Assembly (NCBI GenBank): GCA_027620395.1
Contig: JAQBZY010000012.1
Coordinates: forward strand, 1-11,999
Direction: 5' to 3'
Length of the DNA: 11,999 nucleotides
Source: Pseudomonadota bacterium
GTDB taxonomy: Bacteria > Pseudomonadota > Alphaproteobacteria > Rhodospirillales > Casp-alpha2
Numbering within the stretch: position 1 is the first letter of the stretch; every line of letters starts with the position of its first letter. Positions 1 through 6,830 of the stretch are shown here, piece after piece. The translations under genes were made by a program, and so were the position numbers. The notes below the pieces were generated by a model that saw nothing but the letters and a program-made list of their open reading frames with translations, was not told where the DNA came from and ran no database searches.

Positions 1-538
1 CCGGCACCGCGGCGCGGCTGAAATAAAGCGCCCGGCCGATCCGCTGACCGTCGGCGAAACAGACCACGGCCTTGACCACGTTCGGGTTGTCGCGCTCGTC
101 GTCATCAGTGATTTCCGCGACCAGGGTCGCGATGTCGCAGGCCGGATCCCTGAGCGGCTCCAGCACGGCCCTGATCAGCGCCGGATCGAGGGTCGGCAGA
201 TCGCCTTGCAAATTGACCACTAGATCGTGCTGCGCGTCTGGATCGAGCGCCAAAAGCGCCTCCCAGATCCGGTCCGACCCGGACGGGTGCATGGGATCGG
301 TCAATTGCGCTTGCCCGCCAGCGGTTATCACGGCGGCGGCGATCTCGGGCTCGGCACAAGCGACGGCGACCGGGCCGACGGCGGCTTCCCGGGCCCGATC
401 GAGAACCTGGACAATCATTGGCTTGCCGGCAATATCGGCCAGTGGCTTCCCCGGCAGCCGGGTTGACGCCATCCGGGCCGGAATCAGGACGATTGGTTTG
501 CCAGGGTGGTTCAAGGCCGGGTTTTGACTGCTTTGCAT
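1..538 (-). CDS. kdsB: 3-deoxy-manno-octulosonate cytidylyltransferase (CMP-Kdo synthetase), 3' end cut by window edge
   Basis: Activates Kdo with CTP to CMP-Kdo in the cytoplasm, the step that feeds Kdo into the LPS inner core. The frame gives 179 residues before the left edge; the E. coli enzyme is about 248, so roughly 70 C-terminal residues are missing. Visible family motifs are PARMASTRLPGKPL at about residues 20-33 (nucleotide-binding loop), HPSGSDRI at 84-91, NLQGDLPTL at 109-117 (the usual NxQGD segment) and ALYFSRAAVP at 170-179. The start at 538 is chosen because the conserved fold begins about 15 residues later; an in-frame ATG at 547 would add three residues. Neither ATG has a recognisable Shine-Dalgarno sequence. 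The gene diverges from the cytochrome c gene. The family call is secure; the exact start is not. Confidence 0.95.
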   Translation of the reverse strand, partial: MQSSQNPALNHPGKPIVLIPARMASTRLPGKPLADIAGKPMIVQVLDRAREAAVGPVAVACAEPEIAAAVITAGGQAQLTDPMHPSGSDRIWEALLALDPDAQHDLVVNLQGDLPTLDPALIRAVLEPLRDPACDIATLVAEITDDDERDNPNVVKAVVCFADGQRIGRALYFSRAAVP

Positions 539-600
539 CCGCCACATATAGCCCGGCCCGGGGCGCTGCCCAAGGGTTTCAGCAAATCGTGCCTCTGGTG

Positions 601-629
601 TTGAACCGCAGCCACGATGCCGTTACATT
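601..629 (+). promoter_or_regulatory. Candidate sigma70-type promoter for the cytochrome c gene
   Basis: TTGAAC at 601-606 and TACATT at 624-629 are separated by exactly 17 bp; each matches its consensus hexamer at 4 of 6 positions. Transcription would begin near 636, leaving a leader of about 22 nt that contains the ribosome binding site GGGGAG at 645-650. It lies in the kdsB/cytochrome intergenic region and overlaps the inverted repeat at 611-644. Predicted by eye only. Confidence 0.4.
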
Positions 630-644
630 CCGACGCATCGTGGC
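611..644. repeat. Perfect 10-bp inverted repeat, candidate operator
   Basis: GCCACGATGC (611-620) and GCATCGTGGC (635-644) are exact reverse complements separated by 14 bp. The -10 box of the candidate promoter lies in the spacer, and the right arm directly abuts the ribosome binding site. If transcription starts near 636 the left arm is not in the RNA, so a DNA operator for a dimeric regulator fits better than an RNA hairpin. The repeat lies between divergent genes, so it could act on either. Function is inferred; the symmetry is seen directly. Confidence 0.55.
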
Positions 645-658
645 GGGGAGTTTGACGC

Positions 659-1192
659 ATGCATTTCTCGAATTGGGAAAAAGTCGGTTTCGCGGTCCTT
701 TTGGCCGCCTGGGTTATCTGGGGCACCAACAAGATTGGCAATACGCTGGTCCATGCCCACGAACTCAAGGAAAATGCCTTCAAGATCGAGGGTGTTGAAA
801 AGGCTGAGAGCGGCAAGGCCGATAAGGCCGAGGCCGCTGTTCCGTTCGGCCAGTTGCTGGCCTCAGCCTCGGCCGAGGCCGGCGCTGCGGTTTTCAAGAA
901 ATGCGCCAGTTGCCACACCACCGAAAAAGGCGGCGCCAATAAGGTTGGCCCGAACCTTTGGGGTGTTGTCGGTGGCAAGTTGGCGGGGCATGACGGCTTC
1001 AAATATTCGTCGGCACTCAGCGGTGTCGGTGGGCAGTGGTCCTACGAAAACCTCGACAAGTTTCTGGCCAGCCCGGCGGCTTTCGCCAAGGGCACCAAGA
1101 TGACCTTTGCCGGCCTCAAGAAGGGCTCTGAGCGCGCCAACGTGATCCTGTATCTCCGTCAGCACCACGATAATCCGCCGCCGTTGCCATGA
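659..1192 (+). CDS. Membrane-anchored class I cytochrome c (CycM / cytochrome c552 type)
   Basis: Single-haem electron carrier, probably held on the periplasmic face of the inner membrane and passing electrons from the bc1 complex to a terminal oxidase, as known for cytochrome cy/CycM. The 177-residue protein has one N-terminal hydrophobic segment (about residues 8-22) with no clear cleavage site, then an Ala/Lys/Glu-rich linker (about 40-65), then the haem domain. The haem-binding motif is CASCH (C82, C85, H86), followed by GPNLWGVVGG (97-106), and the likely sixth ligand is M148 in TKMTF. GGGGAG at 645-650 sits 8 nt before the ATG and supports this start. The stop overlaps the next gene by 4 bp (ATGA). 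The class is secure; the specific partner oxidase cannot be read from the sequence. Confidence 0.93.
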   Translation: MHFSNWEKVGFAVLLAAWVIWGTNKIGNTLVHAHELKENAFKIEGVEKAESGKADKAEAAVPFGQLLASASAEAGAAVFKKCASCHTTEKGGANKVGPNLWGVVGGKLAGHDGFKYSSALSGVGGQWSYENLDKFLASPAAFAKGTKMTFAGLKKGSERANVILYLRQHHDNPPPLP

Positions 1193-1998
1193 CCGCCGCG
1201 GCGGCGTCCGCCGCCCTAATCGATGAGCTGACGACGCTCGCGGTCAAGCTCGCCGACATCGCGCGCCCGATTGTGCTCAAGCAATTCCGGAGCGCCGTCA
1301 AGCACGAGGCCAAGGATGATGCCAGCCCGGTGACCGAAGTCGACCGCGCCGCCGAGACGGCGATGCGGAAACTGATCGGCAAGGCCAGACCGCAGGACGG
1401 CATTTTCGGCGAGGAATTCGGCGTCAAGAACCAGGACGCCGAAACGGTCTGGATTTTGGATCCGATCGACGGCACCAAGGCCTTCATCACCGGCAAGCCG
1501 ATTTTCGGCATTTTAATCGGTGCCGTGCACAAGGGCCAGGCGGTGGTCGGCATCGTCGACGGACCGGCGACCGGCGACCGGTGGATCGGCGCCGCTGGCC
1601 AACCGACCACCTTCAATGGCAAATACGCCTTCACCCGCAAGGGTCGGAAGCTCAAGGACGCCTGGCTGACGACGACGTCTCCAAAAATGTTCAGTCCGCG
1701 CAACCTGACCCGCTTCAACCGTCTATCGAAGGCCTGCCATTACACCGTCTATGGGTCGGAATGCCAGGGCTATGGCCAACTTGCCTGCGGTTGGGTCGAT
1801 CTGGTCTGCGAGGATACGCTAGCCCCTTATGATTACGCCGCCCTGGTCCCGGTTATCGATGGTGCCGGCGGCATCATTACCGATTGGAAGGGCAAGCCCT
1901 TGGATTTTTCGTCCGCGGGCGACGCCAAATCACGAAACGTGCTTGCCGCCGCCGACGCGGCGCTCCTGGCCAAGGCGGTCGCGATTCTCAACCGATAA
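1189..1998 (+). CDS. hisN: Inositol monophosphatase family phosphatase, probably histidinol-phosphatase (HisN type)
   Basis: Mg2+-dependent phosphomonoesterase of the IMPase/FBPase superfamily; in many alphaproteobacteria this subgroup performs histidinol-phosphate dephosphorylation in histidine synthesis. The 269 residues match the family length. Metal-binding motifs are complete: GEEFG at 74-78, DPIDGTKAF at 91-99 (the signature WxxDPxDGT, preceded by WIL) and the C-terminal YDYAALVPVIDGAGG at about 214-228 with metal ligand D215. ATG overlaps the cytochrome stop (ATGA), suggesting translational coupling. The long insertions typical of CysQ nucleotidases are not evident, but CysQ or a true inositol phosphatase cannot be excluded. 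No his genes are nearby, so the HisN assignment is family-based inference; the superfamily call is secure. Confidence 0.85.
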   Translation: MTAAAASAALIDELTTLAVKLADIARPIVLKQFRSAVKHEAKDDASPVTEVDRAAETAMRKLIGKARPQDGIFGEEFGVKNQDAETVWILDPIDGTKAFITGKPIFGILIGAVHKGQAVVGIVDGPATGDRWIGAAGQPTTFNGKYAFTRKGRKLKDAWLTTTSPKMFSPRNLTRFNRLSKACHYTVYGSECQGYGQLACGWVDLVCEDTLAPYDYAALVPVIDGAGGIITDWKGKPLDFSSAGDAKSRNVLAAADAALLAKAVAILNR

Positions 1999-2064
1999 GC
2001 CGGCTTTCGACCTCGCGGCCTTGACCCCTGGGCGCCGGCATCCCCATATCGACTATCGAACAAC

Positions 2065-3921
2065 ATGAAAGTGCGTCTCATGGCAACTCGCTTGCGCGGC
2101 CTTCCAATTCTTGCCCTGGCCCTGGTCATCGCGTCTTTTCCGGCCACCGCCGCTGAGCCGAAATGGCAGCACGGCCTGGCCATGCACGGCGATCTCAAGT
2201 ACGGAGCCGACGCCAAGCATTTCGACTACGTCAATCCGGGCGCGCCCAAGGGCGGCTCGGTGCGTTCCGCCGCCATCGGCGGCTTCGATAGCCTTAACGG
2301 CTTCATCGTCAAAGGCAATGCGGCGGCCGGCGTCGGCACCATCTACGACACTTTGATGAGCAGTTCCGCCGACGAAGCCTTTAGCGCCTACGGCCAATTG
2401 GCGGAATTGGTCCGCACGCCGGACGACCGCTCCTGGGTCGAATTCAAGCTCCGCGCCAACGCCCGCTGGCACGACGGCAAGCCGGTCACCGTCGACGACG
2501 TGATCTTCACCTTCAACTCACTGATCGAGAAGGGTCAGCCGTTCTATCGCTATTATTATGGCAACGTGAAGGAAGTCCGGAAGCTCGACGCGCTGACAGT
2601 ACGGTTCGAATTCAAGCCGGGCGAGAACCGCGAACTGCCGCTGATCCTGGGCCAGATCGCCGTGGTTCCGAAGCATTATTGGCAGAGCCGCGATTTCGGC
2701 GCCACGACGCTGGAGCCGCCGCTCGGCAGTGGCGCCTATCGGATTGCCGCTGTCGATCCCAACCGCTCAATCACGCTCGAGCGGGTCAAGGACTATTGGG
2801 GCAAGGATTTGCTGGTCAACAAGGGCCTGGACAACATCGACACCATTCAGTTCGAGTACTACCGCGACGCGACGGTGGCACTTGAAGCCTTCAAGGCCGG
2901 CCGCTTCGATTACCGGATGGAAAACTCATCAAAGGCCTGGGCCACCGGCTACGACACGCCGGCGGTGAAAAAAGGCCTGATCAAGCTCGAGAAATTCAAC
3001 CATGACCGGACCTCCGGCATGCAGGGTTTTGCCTACAATTTGCGCCGCGACATGTTCAAGGATTCGCGCGTTCGCGAAGCGCTGGCCTACGCCTTCGATT
3101 TCGAATGGTCGAACGAACACCTTTTTTACGGCCAATACGGCCGCACTCGGAGCTATTTCGACAACTCCGAACTGGCGGCCACGGGCTTGCCGGACAAGGA
3201 CGAGCTGGCACTGCTGGAGCCGCTCCGCGGCAAGCTGCCGGCGCGGGTTTTCACCGACGAGTATCAGCCGCCGAAGGCCGACGGCAGCGGCGATATCCGC
3301 GCCAACCTGCGGACCGCCAGCAAGCTGCTCAGGGATGCCGGCTGGATCATCAAGGACGGCAAGCGAGTCAATGAAAAAACCGGCCAGGTCTTGGCGTTCG
3401 AGGTGCTGCTGGTCAGCCCGCTGTTCGAACGCGTCGTCCTGCCGTTGGCCAAGAACTTGGAAAAACTCGGCGTCGCGGCCCGGGTCCGCACCGTCGATTC
3501 GGCGCAATATCAGCGCCGCATGGATACCTTCGATTTCGATGTCGTGGTCGGCAGTTGGGGCCAGTCGCAATCGCCCGGCAACGAGCAGCGGGGTTTCTGG
3601 GGCTCGCACGCCGCCGATCAGGAAGGCAGCCGCAATCTGACCGGCATCAAAAGCGAGGCCATCGATGCCTTGATCGAAAAGATCATCGCCGCCAACGACC
3701 GGAAGGCCCTGGTTACCGCGACCCGGGCCCTGGACCGGGTGCTGCAATGGAATTTCCTGTTGATCCCCCACTTCCACGCCGGCTACGACCGGATCGCCTT
3801 TTGGGACAAATTCGGGCGGCCCTCGGTGACGCCGAAAAGCGGCAACCAGATTCTCGCCTGGTGGTACGACGAGGCCAAAGCCAAGGCGCTGGCCGAAACG
3901 AAGAAGAACCTCGGCAACTGA
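2065..3921 (+). CDS. yejA: Periplasmic oligopeptide-binding protein of a YejABEF-type ABC importer
   Basis: Solute-binding protein of family 5 (SBP_bac_5) that captures peptides in the periplasm and delivers them to YejB/YejE; known YejABEF systems import oligopeptides and microcin C and affect sensitivity to antimicrobial peptides. The 618 residues compare with about 604 in E. coli. A signal peptide is clear: basic residues up to 11, hydrophobic LPILALALVIASFP, and a likely cut after ATAA at residue 30. NPGAPKGG at 57-64 is typical of the YejA branch, and ARWHDGKPVTVDDVIFTF at 133-150 is the family-5 signature region. No lipobox Cys is present. Two in-frame ATGs (2065 and 2080) both lack a good ribosome binding site; the later one still leaves a complete signal peptide. 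A 66-bp gap separates it from the phosphatase. Confidence 0.93.
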   Translation: MKVRLMATRLRGLPILALALVIASFPATAAEPKWQHGLAMHGDLKYGADAKHFDYVNPGAPKGGSVRSAAIGGFDSLNGFIVKGNAAAGVGTIYDTLMSSSADEAFSAYGQLAELVRTPDDRSWVEFKLRANARWHDGKPVTVDDVIFTFNSLIEKGQPFYRYYYGNVKEVRKLDALTVRFEFKPGENRELPLILGQIAVVPKHYWQSRDFGATTLEPPLGSGAYRIAAVDPNRSITLERVKDYWGKDLLVNKGLDNIDTIQFEYYRDATVALEAFKAGRFDYRMENSSKAWATGYDTPAVKKGLIKLEKFNHDRTSGMQGFAYNLRRDMFKDSRVREALAYAFDFEWSNEHLFYGQYGRTRSYFDNSELAATGLPDKDELALLEPLRGKLPARVFTDEYQPPKADGSGDIRANLRTASKLLRDAGWIIKDGKRVNEKTGQVLAFEVLLVSPLFERVVLPLAKNLEKLGVAARVRTVDSAQYQRRMDTFDFDVVVGSWGQSQSPGNEQRGFWGSHAADQEGSRNLTGIKSEAIDALIEKIIAANDRKALVTATRALDRVLQWNFLLIPHFHAGYDRIAFWDKFGRPSVTPKSGNQILAWWYDEAKAKALAETKKNLGN

Positions 3922-3922
3922 C

Positions 3923-3930
3923 AAGGGAGG
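3923..3930 (+). promoter_or_regulatory. Strong ribosome binding site that fixes the start of the Spy-like gene
   Basis: AAGGGAGG lies just after the yejA stop and 7 nt before ATG at 3938. A TTG in the same frame at 3932 is only 1 nt from it and is too close to be used, so 3938 is the supported start. Confidence 0.75.
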
Positions 3931-3937
3931 CTTGACC

Positions 3938-4561
3938 ATGCGTAGCCCAATGCTTCGGCACACCTGCCGCATCCTCTTCGCCGCGATGTTGAATTTCATC
4001 GCCCTATCGCCGACCAACGCCGTTGCGCAACATGCCGGACACAATGCCGCTCCGTCCCCATATGCCGGCCAGGAAAGCCGTGACATCAAGAGCCTGTCGC
4101 CAGAAGACGTCGCCGAGCTTCAGCGGGGTGGCGGTTGGGGCCTCGCCAAGGCGGCCGAATTGAATGGATTTCCTGGGCCGGCGCACATTCTTGAATTAAA
4201 GCAGAGGCTGGGTCTCAGCTCCGAGCAGATCGCGGCAGTCGAAAACATCTTCGCCAAGATGCATGAAGGCGCCATAACCGAAGGGACGCGGTTGATCGCC
4301 CTTGAACGCGCTCTGGAATCGACGTTTCGCGCCCGCGACGTCACCGAAACGGCGCTCAAAACCGCCCTCGCCGAGATCGAAAGCAGCCGGCAGGCGCTTC
4401 GCTATATTCACCTGGCGGCACATCTTTCCACCCCCGCCATCCTGGATCAGCGGCAGATGCGGCTCTATGCCGCCGCTCGCGGCTACAAGGAAAATCCGTG
4501 CTCCGAGGTTCCGGACGGCCATGATCCGGCGCTTTGGCGGCGTCACAACGGTTGCCAATGA
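3938..4561 (+). CDS. Small periplasmic Spy/CpxP-like helical protein inserted in the yej operon
   Basis: Predicted 207-residue exported protein. A signal peptide spans about residues 1-30 with a cut near AVA/QH. The mature protein starts with a His-containing stretch (H32, H35), then a motif rich in charged and Gly residues (LSPEDVAELQRGGGWGLAKA, 53-72), a conserved-looking NGFPGPAHILEL (76-87), and mostly amphipathic helix. LGLSSEQIAAVENIF (91-105) and AHLSTPAILDQRQM (161-174) resemble the LTxxQ-type repeats of Spy/CpxP/CnrR-like proteins, which act as periplasmic chaperones or stress and metal sensors. Two Cys near the C-terminus (C188, C206) could form a disulfide. It starts 16 nt after yejA with a strong ribosome binding site. 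Its position suggests a link to the importer, but that is inference. The family call is by pattern and moderate; export is well supported. Confidence 0.7.
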   Translation: MRSPMLRHTCRILFAAMLNFIALSPTNAVAQHAGHNAAPSPYAGQESRDIKSLSPEDVAELQRGGGWGLAKAAELNGFPGPAHILELKQRLGLSSEQIAAVENIFAKMHEGAITEGTRLIALERALESTFRARDVTETALKTALAEIESSRQALRYIHLAAHLSTPAILDQRQMRLYAAARGYKENPCSEVPDGHDPALWRRHNGCQ

Positions 4562-4591
4562 GCGGCAATATTACGTAAGCGTCAGGTGACA

Positions 4592-4607
4592 GGGGCTGGC
4601 CGGCCCC
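4592..4607. repeat. Short GC hairpin between the Spy-like gene and yejB
   Basis: GGGGC (4592-4596) and GCCCC (4603-4607) can form a 5-bp stem with a 6-nt loop. No T-run follows, so it is not a canonical terminator. It sits about 14 nt before the yejB ATG, which has no Shine-Dalgarno sequence of its own; an 8-bp palindrome TTACGTAA (4571-4578) lies just upstream. Any role in attenuation or translation control is speculative. Confidence 0.25.
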
Positions 4608-4620
4608 ATAGACTGCCCCG

Positions 4621-5739
4621 ATGTTCGCATATATCGTCCGCCGCCTGCTGTTCGTCCCGCCGACGCTATTGGTGATCATCGTGGTCAATTTCGCCGTCGT
4701 GCAGGTGCTACCGGGCGGGCCCGTGGAGCAGATGATCGCGCAACTGACCGGCCAGGCGGTCGAGGCGACGGGGCGGATCACCGGCAACGCCGGCTCGGAG
4801 GCGGGCACTCAAGCACAGGCGCCGGCGCCGGGCGTCAAGCAAAGCGGCGGGCCCAGCAAGTACCGGGGCGCGCAAGGCTTGCCACCGGAATTCATCAAGC
4901 AGCTGGAAGCGCAGTTCGGGCTCGACAAGCCGGCCCACGAGCGGTTTTGGCTGATGCTCAAGAACTACCTGACCTTCGATTTCGGCAACAGCTACTTCAA
5001 GGATCAGTCCGTGGTCGGTCTGGTCCTGGACAAGATGCCGGTCTCGATTTCGCTCGGCCTTTGGACGACGCTTTTGGTCTATTTGATTTCGATCCCCTTG
5101 GGCGTCGCCAAGGCGGTTCGGGATGGATCTAAGTTCGACATATGGTCGTCGGGCGTGATCATCATCGGCACCGCCATCCCTGGATTTTTGTTCGCGATCC
5201 TGTTGATCGTGTTGTTCGCCGGCGGACGATACTTCGACTGGTTTCCGCTTCGCGGTCTGGTTTCGGATAATTTCGAGCAGCTTTCGTCTTGGGGGCGGTT
5301 CAAGGATTATTTTTGGCATCTAACGCTGCCAATACTTTCAATGGTGATCGGCGGCTTCGCCGGGCTCGCCATGTTGACCAAGAATTCCTTCATGGAGGAA
5401 ATCAACAAGCAATACGTCGTCACCGCCCGCTCCAAGGGATTGACCGCCAACCGGGTGCTTTATGGGCACGTGTTCAGGAACGCCATGATCATCGTCATCG
5501 CCGGATTTCCGGGCGCCTTCGTCGGCATCCTGTTTACCGGCGCGCTTCTGACCGAAATCATCTTTTCCCTGGACGGGCTCGGGCTGCTCGGGTTCGAGGC
5601 GGCGATCAACCGCGACTATCCGGTGATGTTCGCGACGCTTTATTTCTTCACGCTGATGGGACTTGTTCTAGGCATCATCAGCGACATCACCTATCACATC
5701 GTCGATCCCCGGATCGACTTCGAAAGCCGCGAGGCGTGA
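4621..5739 (+). CDS. yejB: Peptide ABC transporter permease YejB
   Basis: Inner-membrane permease subunit that pairs with YejE to form the peptide channel. The 372 residues fit the family (364 in E. coli). The N-terminus [20 protein letters not shown] is the usual family start and first membrane helix, followed by LPGGPVEQ (30-37), a long periplasmic loop with the Yej-type YRGAQGL (81-87) and [11 protein letters not shown] (99-109), then further hydrophobic segments near 142-165, 175-200, 235-252, 286-312 and 335-355. The EAA-like loop that contacts the ATPase lies at about 265-288 ([10 protein letters not shown] followed by HVFRNA). It ends in [10 protein letters not shown], as in homologues. 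An in-frame TAG at 4609 rules out an upstream start, and no ribosome binding site is visible. Confidence 0.95.
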   Translation: MFAYIVRRLLFVPPTLLVIIVVNFAVVQVLPGGPVEQMIAQLTGQAVEATGRITGNAGSEAGTQAQAPAPGVKQSGGPSKYRGAQGLPPEFIKQLEAQFGLDKPAHERFWLMLKNYLTFDFGNSYFKDQSVVGLVLDKMPVSISLGLWTTLLVYLISIPLGVAKAVRDGSKFDIWSSGVIIIGTAIPGFLFAILLIVLFAGGRYFDWFPLRGLVSDNFEQLSSWGRFKDYFWHLTLPILSMVIGGFAGLAMLTKNSFMEEINKQYVVTARSKGLTANRVLYGHVFRNAMIIVIAGFPGAFVGILFTGALLTEIIFSLDGLGLLGFEAAINRDYPVMFATLYFFTLMGLVLGIISDITYHIVDPRIDFESREA

Positions 5740-5798
5740 ACGTGGCGGCGATCGGCATATTGGCAAGGCTTCCGGCCGCGCCCTTGCGGGACCGGGTC

Positions 5799-6830
5799 AT
5801 GGGCGTTCCGGTAACACCGATCACGGCCAGAAGGTTTCAGAATTTCCGGGCTAACCGGCGCGGCTTCTGGTCGCTTTGGATCTTCCTGGCGATGTTCTTG
5901 ACCAGCCTTTTCGCCGAGTTCATCGCCAACGATAAACCATTCCTGGTTTACTACGACGGCGGCGTTTACATGCCGATCTTCAAGGCCTATCCGGAAGCCG
6001 CCTTCGGCGGCGAGTTCCTGACCGAGGCCGATTACCGCGATAAGGTCGTCGCCAAGTTGATCGGCGAGAAAGGTTGGATGGCGTGGCCGGCGGTGCGGTT
6101 TTCCTTCGATACCGTCAATCTCAACCTCAAGGGCGCGGCGCCGACGCCACCCAGCGCCGAAAACCCCTTAGGCACTGACGATCAGGCCCGCGACGTTCTG
6201 GCCCGGGTCATCTACGGGTTCCGGATTTCAGTGCTGTTCGGCCTGGTGTTGACAATTTTAAGCTCGATCATCGGCGTCATCGTCGGCGCCACCCAGGGCT
6301 ATTTCGGCGGCCGCATCGATCTGATCGGGCAACGGCTGATCGAGATATGGCAGGGCATGCCGACGCTTTATCTCTTGATCATCTTGGCCAGCATAGTGGT
6401 GCCGAGCTTCTGGTGGCTGTTGGGGTTGTTGCTGTTGTTTCAATGGACCGGCTTGGTCGGCGTGGTCCGGGCCGAGTTCCTGAAGACGCGAAATTTCGAC
6501 TATGTCCGTGCCGCCCGCGCGCTCGGCGTATCGGACCCAGCCATCATGTTCCGCCATATGCTGCCGAACGCCATGGTGGCGACGTTGACGTTTCTGCCGT
6601 TCATTCTTTCGGGTTCAGTGACGGCGCTGACGTCGCTGGATTTTCTGGGCTTCGGCCTGCCTGCCGGCTCTGCGTCGCTGGGCGAGCTATTGAACCAAGG
6701 CAAGAACAACCTGCATGCGCCGTGGCTCGGCATCACGGCGTTCATCGTGCTTTCGGTGATGCTGTCGATGCTGGTATTCATCGGCGAGGCGGTCCGTGAC
6801 GCCTTCGACCCGAGGAAGACATTCAGATGA
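5799..6830 (+). CDS. yejE: Peptide ABC transporter permease YejE
   Basis: Second inner-membrane permease of the importer. From ATG 5799 it has 343 residues, against 341 in E. coli YejE, and the N-terminus lines up (VTPITARRFQNFRANRRGFW against the family LSPxNxxRxxxFxxNRRGYW pattern). Visible family features are a first helix at about 24-44 with FAEFIANDKP, a periplasmic domain, LGTDDQARDVLARVIYG at 124-140, helices near 143-165, 187-220, 255-275 and 310-330, and the EAA loop at about 234-258 (DYVRAARALGVSD, then HMLPNA). Alternative starts are GTG 5742, which has a GAGG 7 nt upstream (5731-5734) and adds 19 residues, and GTG 5736, which overlaps the yejB stop. Family length favours 5799; the ribosome binding site favours 5742. 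The stop overlaps yejF by 4 bp. Confidence 0.93.
   Translation: MGVPVTPITARRFQNFRANRRGFWSLWIFLAMFLTSLFAEFIANDKPFLVYYDGGVYMPIFKAYPEAAFGGEFLTEADYRDKVVAKLIGEKGWMAWPAVRFSFDTVNLNLKGAAPTPPSAENPLGTDDQARDVLARVIYGFRISVLFGLVLTILSSIIGVIVGATQGYFGGRIDLIGQRLIEIWQGMPTLYLLIILASIVVPSFWWLLGLLLLFQWTGLVGVVRAEFLKTRNFDYVRAARALGVSDPAIMFRHMLPNAMVATLTFLPFILSGSVTALTSLDFLGFGLPAGSASLGELLNQGKNNLHAPWLGITAFIVLSVMLSMLVFIGEAVRDAFDPRKTFR

Noticed and set aside
72..527. A 151-codon plus-strand open frame rich in Ser and Ala
   Set aside because: It lies opposite kdsB, whose motifs are clear on the minus strand.
1999..2039. Two copies of GCCGGC after the hisN stop as a terminator stem
   Set aside because: GCCGGC is itself palindromic and frequent in this GC-rich DNA; the 29-nt loop and lack of a T-run make a terminator unlikely.
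2021..2050. TTGACC with CATATC 18 bp later as a yejA promoter
   Set aside because: The -10 match is only 3 of 6 and the resulting leader would be shorter than 15 nt; too weak to annotate.
2929..4089. A 386-codon open frame on the minus strand opposite yejA
   Set aside because: It is antisense to a secure SBP family 5 gene, has no recognisable motif, and arises from GC-rich codon bias.
5289..5798. Upstream extension of the yejE reading frame deep into yejB
   Set aside because: The frame is simply open by chance across yejB; homology to YejE begins only after about 5799, and a fusion or recoded protein is not supported.
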